DNA of 41,749 bases, taken from positions 1-41,749 of IMG/VR virus record IMGVR_UViG_3300030451_002238; one strand, 5' to 3'. Source of the DNA: a virus. The notes below the pieces were generated by a model. It ran no database searches. It was not told the origin of the DNA and saw nothing but the letters and a program-made list of their open reading frames with translations. A program made the position numbers and the translations under genes. Positions 26,186 through 34,809 of this stretch are shown in pieces. The first letter of the stretch is position 1; every line of letters starts with the position of its first letter.

Positions 26186-28762
26186 TTATTTCTTTTTGCC
26201 CTTTTTATTCATTAGTCCACCTTTATCAAAACCACCGCCTCTTTTAATTTTTTGTGATATTGATTCTTTTGCTGTAGTAGGTACAGATCTCTGTGCTTTT
26301 TTAGCAGCCTCATTTGCGGCTCTATTTATTCTGTCTCTTTTCTTACGTTTATCTGCAGCAGCTTTTCTTGCAGCCTCTTGTCTTGCACCTGGATCTTCTG
26401 TAATACGCCCACGTCCACCACTTACAGGTGTAGATGGTCTTTCTGGTGGTTTTCCTGTTGTTGTTGTACCTAGATCTTTTGTTCTTTGTTGAACTCTTGC
26501 AAACGCATCTTTTATATCTTTTGAGCCTCTACCTTTAGGTCCAACTTTCTGAACAAACTTTTCAAAATCGTCTGTTCCTTCTTTAAATACCCTATTACCA
26601 AAAGGATCAGTAGAGTCCTTAAATAAAGCTACATCTATATTATTTTCTACAATATCTTTTGCAAGCCTATCACCATTTATTAAACCTTTAGGCATGTAAC
26701 CTAGTTTAGAGTCTTTGATAAATTGTTGATATTGACTTTTTAATTTAGCTACCTCTGCTTTATCAGCACCATTAGCCTCCATAATAATAATGTTAGCAGC
26801 AGCCTGAGCAGCGTTACTTGCATTTGAAAACGCTCCCATCACACTGCCCATTGGAGATTTGTTTAATAATTCAGATGTTTGTGATCCTAATTTACTCATG
26901 TCAGTGTAATCAAACTTTTTCATCCAAGCATTAGGATCTGCCTCTACCTGTGTTTTTTTTCTACCACCCCCTGTAGTTACTGTAGCACCTGTAAGGTCTG
27001 TAGTTATTGTGGTATCTGTTCCTGGTGTACCTGTGGTTGTGGTAGTGGTATCAGCAGGTGGTGTTTCTGAATATCCTAGTGCTCTTAATCGTGCTACCTC
27101 TGCTGCATCCTCTTGACTGAGAGGTAATCTAAATTTTCTAACCTGTCCTTCTGGTCCATAAAGAGTAAGAAATGTTGCAGTAGTTTCTGTTGTTGCTGTT
27201 GTTCCTGTCTGCTGTGGTTGACCCATAAAACTAAAACCAAGTCCAAACTGAGCAGGGTTAAAAGTATTTACTGCAGGTGAAGGTGTTGTTGTAACTTGAT
27301 TACCCTCTTGATACCCTTGGACTTGACCACCGTCAGCCATGCTTTGCATAGGCATTTGGTTCTCAACAGGATTAACGTTGGTTATAGTCGTGTTTCTTTT
27401 CTCATCTATAGGTGCAGGTCTAGGTTGGCTATATAGTTGCTGTTGCTGTAGGTAAGGGTTCTGTACCTCACCACCTTCAGCCATGCCCATTACTTCTCTG
27501 ATAGCAGCCATCTCTTGCTCAGATAGTTCCTGATCATTTATAGGACCACCTGCAGGTACAGGCTCTCCACCTATACGTCCATTGGCTTCCATCTCAGCTA
27601 GACCCATCTTAGCTTGATCTCGTAGATCTTCAAAGAACTTGACACCGTAGTATCTGACAACATCAGCAGGAACGACATACTCACCCTCAGAGAGTTGTGC
27701 AGGAATATCATCTCGTACTTCCTCTGCGAGAGAGCCAGGTGGTACTTCGTTTCCTGATACTGGATCTACATCCATACCATCATCCATTATTCCACCCTCT
27801 TGCATAAATGCCATTTCCATTTGATCATTCATTACCGCACCGCCTTTATTAAATGTTCTAATATTCTGATAGACTGGATGCTCTTTACCTCGAACAGAAA
27901 TAGTTCCAATCTGAGGGCCAATCTCAATCTCGCCAACTACAGTGGGTCTAAGTCTTGGCTCTGTTTTTGAGTTAGGATATTTTTTAAGATTAACACCTTT
28001 AGAAAAATCTGTTTCTATTGTGTAAAAGTGTTTACCCTTATTCTCCACTGAGATAAGAGTTGCAATGTCTTCCATTCCTTCAGGTGCTTTAGTCCATTTC
28101 CAACCTGCTTTCTTTTTAAACAAGTTAGTTTTTATTTGTGTCTTTCCTTTACCTACAGATCCTACTTCTTCCACGTTGTCATTAGATACTTTGAAAGATG
28201 GTCTGCCCTCTGGTGAAATACTAAGTTTAGCACTTGATACATTCCTACCTGATAGCACTTCTCCTGTAGCAGGATTTAGATAATCACCACCTTTAGGTCT
28301 TGATTCTTCTGGAAACATTCTCTCTGGTTTAGGAAAAACAGAAATCATTTCTTTGTCTGTTTTTTTCTTAATGGCTCCTGCACCAAATGCTGACATTGCT
28401 GTAGGATCTATCTCATATTGTTTTACTTTGTCAGCTAGAGCCTTGATACCTTTGGCTCCGTATTTACCTGCAACACCACCCATAAGAAGTAGACCACTTT
28501 CTATGGCAGCACTCTGACCTGCTTCTTTGAATTGATCTTTTATGTATTCGTAGTCACGTTCCTGTTCAGGCTTCCTGTACTCTTGTACAACATTTGATAT
28601 GTTTACACCTGAGTCGTAGAACGGAACTAAAGAAGATGCAGCGTTAGATATATCAGTTTCTAAATCTCCTGCTTCCTCTACAAACTTGTCAGCTTCCTGT
28701 TGTGCTCCTTCAGCAGTAAAGCCAAACATTTCCATTTGATCACTGGTCTGGTTTAGGTCCAT
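26186..28762 (-). CDS. Large virion protein with tape-measure-like GEYV motif
   Basis: 858 residues, between portal and scaffold. The N-terminal ~300 residues are mixed helical and beta. The middle has FNKGGAVMND, MQEGGIMDDG and the block PPGSLAEEVRDDIPAQLSEG followed by EYVVPADVVRYYG (~341-373). The C-terminal half is proline/threonine/glutamine-rich with MAEGGEVQN and MADGGQVQG, then helical, ending in a lysine-rich RGGGFDKGGLMNKKG. The L-S-x-G-E-Y-V-V-x-x-x-V-x-x-x-G pattern also occurs in tape-measure and other phage virion proteins. Its function is unknown; I infer an internal or head-linked virion protein. The start overlaps the upstream gene by 23 nt. Confidence 0.72.
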   Translation of the reverse strand: MDLNQTSDQMEMFGFTAEGAQQEADKFVEEAGDLETDISNAASSLVPFYDSGVNISNVVQEYRKPEQERDYEYIKDQFKEAGQSAAIESGLLLMGGVAGKYGAKGIKALADKVKQYEIDPTAMSAFGAGAIKKKTDKEMISVFPKPERMFPEESRPKGGDYLNPATGEVLSGRNVSSAKLSISPEGRPSFKVSNDNVEEVGSVGKGKTQIKTNLFKKKAGWKWTKAPEGMEDIATLISVENKGKHFYTIETDFSKGVNLKKYPNSKTEPRLRPTVVGEIEIGPQIGTISVRGKEHPVYQNIRTFNKGGAVMNDQMEMAFMQEGGIMDDGMDVDPVSGNEVPPGSLAEEVRDDIPAQLSEGEYVVPADVVRYYGVKFFEDLRDQAKMGLAEMEANGRIGGEPVPAGGPINDQELSEQEMAAIREVMGMAEGGEVQNPYLQQQQLYSQPRPAPIDEKRNTTITNVNPVENQMPMQSMADGGQVQGYQEGNQVTTTPSPAVNTFNPAQFGLGFSFMGQPQQTGTTATTETTATFLTLYGPEGQVRKFRLPLSQEDAAEVARLRALGYSETPPADTTTTTTGTPGTDTTITTDLTGATVTTGGGRKKTQVEADPNAWMKKFDYTDMSKLGSQTSELLNKSPMGSVMGAFSNASNAAQAAANIIIMEANGADKAEVAKLKSQYQQFIKDSKLGYMPKGLINGDRLAKDIVENNIDVALFKDSTDPFGNRVFKEGTDDFEKFVQKVGPKGRGSKDIKDAFARVQQRTKDLGTTTTGKPPERPSTPVSGGRGRITEDPGARQEAARKAAADKRKKRDRINRAANEAAKKAQRSVPTTAKESISQKIKRGGGFDKGGLMNKKGKKK

Positions 28763-28943
28763 TCACTTCATCCCTTAAAAACTTTAACCTACGGAGTGCT
28801 TTTGCTTCACCCTGTAGTCTAAACAAGTCTTCCTGTTTTATAGTTTGTTCCATTTGAATATGGACGTGGTTAAGTCTTCGATCCAGTTCATCGTTAAACG
28901 AGTTCCAGATCTCCATGTTATTTACCAGTAGTTTTAATTTCAT
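28740..28943 (-). CDS. Small helical protein after the portal gene
   Basis: 67 residues, one long amphipathic helix (DELDRRLNHVHIQMEQTIKQ, then LFRLQGEAKALRRLKFLRDEV). It starts 10 nt after the portal stop and overlaps the following gene by 23 nt. Small helical proteins with an LQGEAxALRRLKxLRDEVNG C-terminus are common beside phage portal genes and have no assigned role; a chaperone or head-joining role is possible. A second in-frame ATG at residue 10 is an alternative start. Confidence 0.7.
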   Translation of the reverse strand: MKLKLLVNNMEIWNSFNDELDRRLNHVHIQMEQTIKQEDLFRLQGEAKALRRLKFLRDEVNGPKPDQ

Positions 28944-28952
28944 AAGTGTTCG

Positions 28953-31088
28953 TTATCCTGTGTTACCAGTGAACCCTTGCTCTCCTGGTAGTGGTGCTGT
29001 TCCTGTACCGATTTGACCACCACCTGATCCCTGAGTATCTTGTACTTGAGCACCTGCAGGAGGTTGTTCTCCCTGTTGAGGAGCACCCTGTTGCTGCTGT
29101 GGAGCGTTAGGATCTACTTGGGGTGGTGGATTATCTGCTTGGAATTTTTTGAGGATTTCAGCCTGTATAGCTGCATCACCCATAGAGTTTGTAAGTTTGT
29201 CAGGATCAAGATCCATAGACTTAGCAATCTCTCTGATAATATAATCCATTTTTGCAAAAGGTGCAAGCACTGGATTCTGTACAACACCAAGAAACTGCAT
29301 GAGCCTCTGACTACGAACCTCGTTAGCCATCAAGCTTTCTGTTCCTTCAGCCTTTACAGACAAGTCACCCTTTACACCATCATCGTAGTCAAACTGCATA
29401 TTGAAATGAAAGAAAGCTCTGCCTAGTGGTGCTAACAGATAATCATCTATGTTCTTTACAACGTTTCTTATGCTACCGTTAGCTGCAGACATAAGCATAG
29501 AAATACCAGAGGCAGTACGCCCTACACCCTGTATGCCTGTCTGACCATGAGCAAAGGATGGAAAGCCTGTTGACTCATCTGCTAATACTCTTGCTTTGTC
29601 GAACATCTGCATGTTCTCGTTAGATACATTCGGGAACTTGGTGCCAAAGATAGCTTGACCAGGTGCCCCTCCTTGTCTCCTAAACACTTTGCCTGGATAC
29701 ACAGAGAGGTCTTGCCCTGGGACGAGATTAGTCTCGTCTACCTCTATAAGTAGATTACCAGACAATGCTGCGTTATCTACTGACATTCTCATAAATCCGT
29801 TCATAAGATTTTGTGTATCATCCATATTTTCTGCAATGCCTACTCCAAAGAATGAGTAAGGGTTTACCTCAAAAGGCACTGCGTAATATGGTAAGATAGA
29901 AGGAGTAAATGGATTCATAACAAGACGTAACACTTGTCCGTTACAAACCCATATGTTTACGGAAACCTGATCTTGGTTTTCTAATTCTTTGGGGATCTCT
30001 ATGTCGTATTCTTTTAAAAGCTCTGTGTCAACATATCCCCAAAACTCTAACACTGAGTATCTCTCAGCTTTTGTTTCTTGATCAGCTTCTTCCATGACTT
30101 GTTCCCACCACTCTTTAGAGTAGGACTCTCCCATGCTGATAGCTGTATCAATAGCGTTTGATCTGAAGAAAGGTCTTTTCTTTAACCCACGCATTTGAGA
30201 TCTAGACATCTTGTGTCTCTCAACTACGTACTCTGCCTCATCCATGTTGTTAGCGTCTGGATCAGGGTAGAAGTTCCAGATACTTACGCTAGATGTTTGT
30301 GGTACAGTTTTAATTGTAGGTGTGTACTCACCATCTTCTGACCAAGAAGGGTATTCCTTATCATAAGCAAATGGACCCTTCATAATACCTGTACCAAACA
30401 AAGCAGTTTCAAATGCTGCTATACGTAACTGTTTTCTAGCATTTGATTCTTCTAGTTGGTCATGTATTTTCTTTTCCATCTTTTTAGCTGCAACCATAGC
30501 AGGATGGAAAGTAACTTTACTTGGAGTTGTTCCTGGACCATCTTCTATAAGATCTTGCACAGGCTCTAGTTTGTTACGTAGTGCTCCAAGTCTTTCTCGT
30601 AAATCAATAATTGTTTCACCAGGCTGTAGTCTCATGTCATCTTGCGGTAACGCACCGTCAGATTCTTGAGCCTTACGCATGTTGCTGTCAGTCTCAAAGT
30701 TTACAGACTCTGATATACCTTCTGGTAAAACAGTAGGATTGATAGATATAGGAAATTTGTTAGAACCAAAGAGTACATCTACAATTTGACCATAGGCTGC
30801 TAGAACCTTGGTCTTAGTTACTTTTACAAATACTCTAGACTTTTCTGTAGATGTAAACTGTACGTCTGATCCGTACACACCACGATAGTTTTGATAGGCT
30901 CTAATCCATCGTAGTTCATCAGTATATCTAGCTTTCTCAGCCTTGTAGAACTTACCCTCAACAAGACCTACTACTGTTCCTACCTTTTCATCTCTACTAC
31001 TATCAGCATCTTCTTTATCTTCTACAAAAGAGGATTCCTCTTCGTCCATGTAAAGTTCGTCTGATTCAAAGATATCATCTTCTTCCAT
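28953..31088 (-). CDS. Portal protein
   Basis: 711 residues. The acidic N-terminus (~1-40) is followed by a portal body with YTDELRWIRAYQNYRGVYG, VFVKVTKTKVLAAYGQIVDVLFG, SIWNFYPDPDANNMDEAEYVVERH, then PFEVNPYSFFGVGIAENMDDTQ and RTASGISMLMSAANGSIRNV. These are the clip, wing and stem signatures of large podovirus portals. The C-terminal ~80 residues are a Gln/Pro/Gly-rich tail. Twelve copies would form the vertex ring through which DNA is packaged and ejected. AAGGA precedes the ATG. It follows the terminase gene by 10 nt, the usual order. Confidence 0.92.
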   Translation of the reverse strand: MEEDDIFESDELYMDEEESSFVEDKEDADSSRDEKVGTVVGLVEGKFYKAEKARYTDELRWIRAYQNYRGVYGSDVQFTSTEKSRVFVKVTKTKVLAAYGQIVDVLFGSNKFPISINPTVLPEGISESVNFETDSNMRKAQESDGALPQDDMRLQPGETIIDLRERLGALRNKLEPVQDLIEDGPGTTPSKVTFHPAMVAAKKMEKKIHDQLEESNARKQLRIAAFETALFGTGIMKGPFAYDKEYPSWSEDGEYTPTIKTVPQTSSVSIWNFYPDPDANNMDEAEYVVERHKMSRSQMRGLKKRPFFRSNAIDTAISMGESYSKEWWEQVMEEADQETKAERYSVLEFWGYVDTELLKEYDIEIPKELENQDQVSVNIWVCNGQVLRLVMNPFTPSILPYYAVPFEVNPYSFFGVGIAENMDDTQNLMNGFMRMSVDNAALSGNLLIEVDETNLVPGQDLSVYPGKVFRRQGGAPGQAIFGTKFPNVSNENMQMFDKARVLADESTGFPSFAHGQTGIQGVGRTASGISMLMSAANGSIRNVVKNIDDYLLAPLGRAFFHFNMQFDYDDGVKGDLSVKAEGTESLMANEVRSQRLMQFLGVVQNPVLAPFAKMDYIIREIAKSMDLDPDKLTNSMGDAAIQAEILKKFQADNPPPQVDPNAPQQQQGAPQQGEQPPAGAQVQDTQGSGGGQIGTGTAPLPGEQGFTGNTG

Positions 31089-31098
31089 TAGTTAATCC

Positions 31099-32499
31099 TT
31101 AATATCCAAATGTGGGATCTGATGCTTGAAACCCTGTTCGTTGAGAATCTGGGTTGAAATCAAATAAGTTGCTTCTGGGTCTAGTCATCACACCGTATCG
31201 TAAAGCATCGTACAGGTGGTCTTCTGAGTTGGTGTCCACGTCTTCGGGGTTCTTTTTATCTAAAGGTATGGACGGTAGTTGAGAGATAAGATTTGTGCAG
31301 TTATTAAATATAACAAGCCTGGGTTCCTCTGTAAACTCATCTACTTGTAATCTTCTGTGTAGCTCGTTTTTACCTGCTACACGAGAGCCTCTTGATCTAT
31401 CTGCAGGACGCCATCTACATCCTTTCATGATCATCTGCTCTGCTAGGCTAGGACCAGTGTCACCTCTTTTGTGCCAGAGTGAAGAGTCTAAGACACCGTA
31501 CCTTATTTTTTCTCCTTCTTCCAATTCCAGGATCATGTCAGCCAAGTCAGTCGCTATGATCTTAGAAACATATAACTCCCTGTAGACAATTAGCTGTTCA
31601 GACCCTGGAACTATTGCTATCCATACTACGCCTGTGTGAGATCCGTATCCGTAGTCACAGGCTCTAAAACGAGTCCAGTTAGAGGGGATATCGTAGGGGT
31701 CAACTACGTGTATCTTCCTGTTGAATTCTGGAAATGCTGAACCCTCGTTTATATCCCAGTCACCTTCTAGCAGTTGTCTCCTCTGGTGTTCAGGAAGAGA
31801 TAGAAGGTTTGCTTCGTACATCCCATCCTCAGATAGGTAGGGATTATCAAACAGGGTTGCAGGTATAAACTTTCTTCTAAATAAAGGTTCACCCTCTCTT
31901 GAGTGACCTTTAGGCCATGTAATTATTTCACCTTCTTCATCAGTTGCCCAGAAAGCTTTTCCTGGAGGACTGGGTTCTATAAAGTGTTTTCGTACCCACT
32001 GATGTCCTGGCCCCCCAGGGTTGCTAGTCGCTCTCATATAGAGTGGCAATCCACTTGCTTTTGTAGCACGTAACCTTGATCTCATGTAAGACCAAGCATA
32101 ACTGGAGGGCCATTGCGTTAACTCATCAAAGCCTATCCAGTTAAAGGCTTGACCTTGATATCTCATAACGTCATCGTCACGATCAAGGTATGACATCCAG
32201 AGTGTTGCACCGTTGGGTGCTACCCAAGTCTTATCTCTTTCCATGAACTTTATTCCTGGAACAGCCTTTGGGTAAAGCTGTTTACTTACAGATATAAGTT
32301 CTCGTAACTCTTCTGTACTCCTACGAACAAGTAACATTCGTGAATGTGGATTCGTAAAATATCTAACTGGATCAGCCACCATCGAATACGACTTGCCACC
32401 ACCTGCTGCTCCTCCGTATAGTACCTCTTGTTCTGTTGAAGCTAGAAATTTAGTTTGTGGACCTGGGTTAGGTTCAAATATGACCTCTGGTTTGTCCAC
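31099..32499 (-). CDS. terL: Large terminase subunit (DNA-packaging ATPase/nuclease)
   Basis: 466 residues from the GTG at 32499. The frame is open further upstream (GTG 32685, ATG 32634), but those starts lack a ribosome site and would overlap the preceding gene by 160-210 nt; the GTG just before DKPEVIFEPNPGPQTKF gives a 26-nt overlap. Its ribosome site is also weak (GGAG 15 nt away), so the start is uncertain. Motifs: Walker A GGAAGGGKS (29-37), Walker B WIGFDE (121-126), and nuclease acids in RACDYGY (Asp282), VLDSS (Asp338) and EDHLYDALRYG (Asp427). The protein drives DNA into the procapsid through the portal encoded next to it and cuts the concatemer. Confidence 0.93.
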   Translation of the reverse strand: MDKPEVIFEPNPGPQTKFLASTEQEVLYGGAAGGGKSYSMVADPVRYFTNPHSRMLLVRRSTEELRELISVSKQLYPKAVPGIKFMERDKTWVAPNGATLWMSYLDRDDDVMRYQGQAFNWIGFDELTQWPSSYAWSYMRSRLRATKASGLPLYMRATSNPGGPGHQWVRKHFIEPSPPGKAFWATDEEGEIITWPKGHSREGEPLFRRKFIPATLFDNPYLSEDGMYEANLLSLPEHQRRQLLEGDWDINEGSAFPEFNRKIHVVDPYDIPSNWTRFRACDYGYGSHTGVVWIAIVPGSEQLIVYRELYVSKIIATDLADMILELEEGEKIRYGVLDSSLWHKRGDTGPSLAEQMIMKGCRWRPADRSRGSRVAGKNELHRRLQVDEFTEEPRLVIFNNCTNLISQLPSIPLDKKNPEDVDTNSEDHLYDALRYGVMTRPRSNLFDFNPDSQRTGFQASDPTFGY

Positions 32500-32971
32500 A
32501 GAAAGGGCATCGTTCTCCAGGTTCGAGGGAGAGGTAGTCTTCGTCTTCGTTAAGATCTCTGGTGTTTCTACCACCAATTCTTTTTTCTTCGATCTTCTGG
32601 CTTTTCCTTGCCGCTTCTTTATATTTTTTGGCATACTGCTTGTAGTTCGAGGAAGCTCTACGCCTTTTTTCTTCCATTCTGACACGTTTGTATAACCCTA
32701 CATGTGATATTTCTCTACCAGATTCTTTAGATAACCAAGCTGCTACTTTTCTTACACTATACTCTTGAAGAAATAGTTTAGCTTTTTCTAGTAACTCTAA
32801 CTCTTCAGGGATCGGTAGCAGTAAGTCTGGATCTGTTTCATCTTGTTTGTAACCAAAGGGTACGTGTCTTCCTACTCTTACGACAGGATACCACTCTCCT
32901 AGTTCCCCTTGTAGTGGTATCTGCCAGTCAACTTTGGTTGGGTGGTCTGCTGTTGTAGCTCTTTTACTCAT
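32474..32971 (-). CDS. DNA-binding protein with HTH, packaging-associated
   Basis: 165 residues. The N-terminal part is WYPVVRVGRHVPFGYKQDETDPD. A helix-turn-helix-like segment at ~75-97 (VRKVAAWLSKESGREISHVG) is followed by a long basic helix (RRRASSNYKQYAKKYKEAA), and the end is CPFCGQTRGH, which could hold a metal. It overlaps the small-terminase candidate by 8 nt upstream and the large terminase downstream. Position and HTH fit recognition of the packaging site, so it is either a second DNA-recognition component or the true small terminase. Confidence 0.78.
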   Translation of the reverse strand: MSKRATTADHPTKVDWQIPLQGELGEWYPVVRVGRHVPFGYKQDETDPDLLLPIPEELELLEKAKLFLQEYSVRKVAAWLSKESGREISHVGLYKRVRMEEKRRRASSNYKQYAKKYKEAARKSQKIEEKRIGGRNTRDLNEDEDYLSLEPGERCPFCGQTRGHI

Positions 32972-33326
32972 CTTCTTTCGCAGGTAAAATAAATAAAGGT
33001 TCTGATGTCTTTACTTCTACCTTGTCTGTTTTAGTAAACCCTGCACGATCTAATATATCTTTAGCTGCTAACATCTTTTCTTTTACACCTAGATCAGTAG
33101 GATCTTTCATAACAGAAAACATTGTGTAAGCTGCTTTAGTTGAAGACTGTGCTATAAACTTTTTTGTAACGTCTGCTATTTCATCTGTCAGGCTGTTGAC
33201 AACAGAAGTAGAGGCCACGCTGTCAGCATACCCTGCTAGTTTCTTAGCTTGCACAGGATCTCCTTGTGCCTCTTCAAACAGCACGTCTAAGAACTTCTGT
33301 TGTTTTTCTGTTAAGTTTCTAGCCAT
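32964..33326 (-). CDS. Small terminase subunit candidate
   Basis: 120 residues. The opening LTEKQQKFLDVLFEEAQGDP followed by AKKLAGYAD and SVVNSLTDEI matches the helix-turn-helix start of small terminase proteins (L-T-x-K-Q-x-x-F ... A-x-x-A-G-Y). A central helical region would form the oligomer, and the C-terminus is acidic. It lies two genes above the large terminase. Small terminases bind the packaging site and hand DNA to the ATPase. The adjacent 165-residue HTH protein is the competing candidate. Confidence 0.72.
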   Translation of the reverse strand: MARNLTEKQQKFLDVLFEEAQGDPVQAKKLAGYADSVASTSVVNSLTDEIADVTKKFIAQSSTKAAYTMFSVMKDPTDLGVKEKMLAAKDILDRAGFTKTDKVEVKTSEPLFILPAKEDE

Positions 33327-33785
33327 TTAGTTCACCATGTAAATTATAAACCCTAGCATTCCTGCTCCAGTTAATATTATTAAAATAGAGAGAGTCCAAG
33401 TAACTATTGCTTCTTGTATCTCTGCTTTGCGGTACTCTTGATCTTTCTTTTGTTTACGTATTCTACCTTCAGTAGCTACAAGCTCATCCCAGGCAGATGG
33501 ACCCATGCTAAAACTAATCCAGTCTTTTAGCTCTTTTCTCATGGCTTCGGCTTTTTTCTTAGCCGTAAAGATTTCTAGAGCTTCTGCCTCAACAGATTGT
33601 CCATTGAGTGCTTTCCACCAAGGTGGATTCTTGTTTTTCTGTTCAGCGTAGGACAGGTCACTCATTGCACCTGCCCATTGGGTCAACTGTCCTGACATAT
33701 CTTGTAGGTCTTTACCTACCTGAAAGCCTTTCTTCAAAGCATTGAAAGCTACGGTAGCACCACCGATGATTGTTACTGGGTCCAC
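33327..33785 (-). CDS. Membrane-anchored protein, C-terminal helix
   Basis: 152 residues from a GTG at 33785 with GGAGG 6 nt upstream. The N-terminus is GGATVAFNALKKGFQVGKDL, the middle is polar and helical with NKNPPWWKALNGQSVEAEAL and MRKELKDWISFSMGPSAWDEL, and a single hydrophobic segment lies near residues 128-150 (TWTLSILIILTGAGMLGFII). Proteins of this exact plan sit just upstream of terminases in several marine phages as I remember them; their function is unknown. The topology (cytoplasmic coil plus C-terminal anchor) would suit a membrane-tethered packaging or assembly factor, but that is speculation. The gene ends where the small terminase begins. Confidence 0.75.
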   Translation of the reverse strand: MDPVTIIGGATVAFNALKKGFQVGKDLQDMSGQLTQWAGAMSDLSYAEQKNKNPPWWKALNGQSVEAEALEIFTAKKKAEAMRKELKDWISFSMGPSAWDELVATEGRIRKQKKDQEYRKAEIQEAIVTWTLSILIILTGAGMLGFIIYMVN

Positions 33786-33837
33786 GAGCCTCCTCCCAAA
33801 GTACTCCTATGATCAATAAAAAAACTAAGTGTTTCTT

Positions 33838-34002
33838 TCAGAGTGGTTTGCCTGTCAGTATGGCTCTCTCTATATCAAATCTACCAATTCCTAGATCTTT
33901 TAATTCCCTATCAGTCATTTTTTCAAGTTGTATACGTGCAACTTTACGTCTTGCTGACTCTGCTCTTGCTTCTACTAATTTGTTGAGTAATCTTTTAAAC
34001 AT
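33838..34002 (-). CDS. DUF1127 (YjiS-like) small protein
   Basis: 54 residues; the ATG at 34002 has GAGG 7 nt upstream. The sequence has the DUF1127 pattern: a basic N-terminal helix (FKRLLNKLVEARAES), then LEKMTDRELKDLGIGRFDIE, where the family has L-x-x-M/L-x-D-R-x-L-x-D-I/L-G-I-x-R. DUF1127 proteins are abundant in alphaproteobacteria; some are RNA-binding or act in phosphate, carbon and small-RNA metabolism. A phage copy is unusual. It is the first gene after the promoter at 34059-34087. Confidence 0.8.
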   Translation of the reverse strand: MFKRLLNKLVEARAESARRKVARIQLEKMTDRELKDLGIGRFDIERAILTGKPL

Positions 34003-34058
34003 TATCTATCCTCTGTTTGTGTTAGCCCTAACTGGGTGAGGATAGTTATATTCAAGTA

Positions 34059-34087
34059 GTTATATCATAGTAGTGACAAATATGCAA
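34059..34087 (-). promoter_or_regulatory. Sigma70-type promoter before the DUF1127/terminase block
   Basis: On the minus strand TTGCAT (34087-34082), a 17-nt spacer, then TATAAC (34064-34059) extended as TATAACTAC. It lies in the only gap of this block (34003-34092), about 50 nt above the DUF1127 start. The extended -10 is shared with the promoters at 25147, 39377 and 39740. A second TATAAC lies at 34050-34045 in tandem, without a good -35. Confidence 0.65.
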
Positions 34088-34092
34088 CTCCG

Positions 34093-34335
34093 TTATGACT
34101 TACCTGTTGCCTTCTTGACTACCTTAGTAGTCCAAGCTTCATTGACATCAGGAGTAGAAGGATCATCACCTTTTAATGTTCCATCTTCATTTCTAGCACG
34201 AACTTTTTTAGTTTCTGTGTTTTGACTTTCCCAGAACTCTAGTGCTGCAGGGTCTTTACTATGCCACTCTCCTCGAATCCATTCTCCAAGAATATTTCCA
34301 TAGTTATCTACTACTTTATCACCTTCTATTATCAT
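34093..34335 (-). CDS. Hypothetical protein
   Basis: 80 residues from the ATG at 34335, which has AGGAGC at 34341-34346; an in-frame upstream start at 34377 lacks a ribosome site and overlaps the preceding gene. The first part reads as short beta hairpins (IIEGDKVVDNYGNILGEWIRGEW), then a SKDPAALEFWESQ helix and a polar tail ending in KKATGKS. Not recognised. It is the last gene before the promoter gap. Confidence 0.65.
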   Translation of the reverse strand: MIIEGDKVVDNYGNILGEWIRGEWHSKDPAALEFWESQNTETKKVRARNEDGTLKGDDPSTPDVNEAWTTKVVKKATGKS

Positions 34336-34348
34336 ATTAAGCTCCTGT

Positions 34349-34807
34349 TTATTTGTAAGTATTTTCAGGCTTAACAATACCTGTGTTAAGAATACCAGAG
34401 GATTTAGTTAAACCACCTTTAGAGTTACCAGAAAAACTCATGGGCTTACCTTTTTTGTTTGTTACAGGTTTTTTCTTTTTAGCTGCATCTTTAAATTTCA
34501 TAGGGTCTTTGCCTTTTTTAATTGCATCTGCAACTTCAGACTTTGTCATAGAACCAACAAGAACTTCAACTTTTATGCTGCCTGAACCTGGACGCACTTT
34601 AGGTTTGATAGGTTTAAGTGGTTTCTTGAGATCCTCTGCATATACAGCAGCCATCACTTTACCATCTTTATTTGTGTAATAAAGTGACCCTGCTTTCTTG
34701 GCTGCAGCAATACTTTTGTATTTACCTGCATTCTTTTTGGCTTCTTTAACAGATAAACCTTTTTCTTTTAGTTTACTGTTTAAGTATTTTTGCAGTGTTA
34801 CAGCCAT
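34349..34807 (-). CDS. Lysine-rich hypothetical protein
   Basis: 152 residues, strongly basic. The N-terminus (QKYLNSKLKEKGLSVKEAKK) is helical, the middle has YAEDLKKPLKPIKPKVRPG, and the end is NSKGGLTKSSGILNTGIV. AGAGG lies upstream of the ATG. It belongs to a run of small basic genes (34349-37839). Basic, low-complexity phage proteins in this position may be packaged with the genome or bind DNA, but there is no direct evidence here. Confidence 0.65.
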   Translation of the reverse strand: MAVTLQKYLNSKLKEKGLSVKEAKKNAGKYKSIAAAKKAGSLYYTNKDGKVMAAVYAEDLKKPLKPIKPKVRPGSGSIKVEVLVGSMTKSEVADAIKKGKDPMKFKDAAKKKKPVTNKKGKPMSFSGNSKGGLTKSSGILNTGIVKPENTYK

Positions 34808-34809
34808 TG

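Noticed and set aside
33770-34039. 89-residue plus-strand frame
   Set aside because: It is antisense to the DUF1127 gene, which has a family match and a ribosome site.
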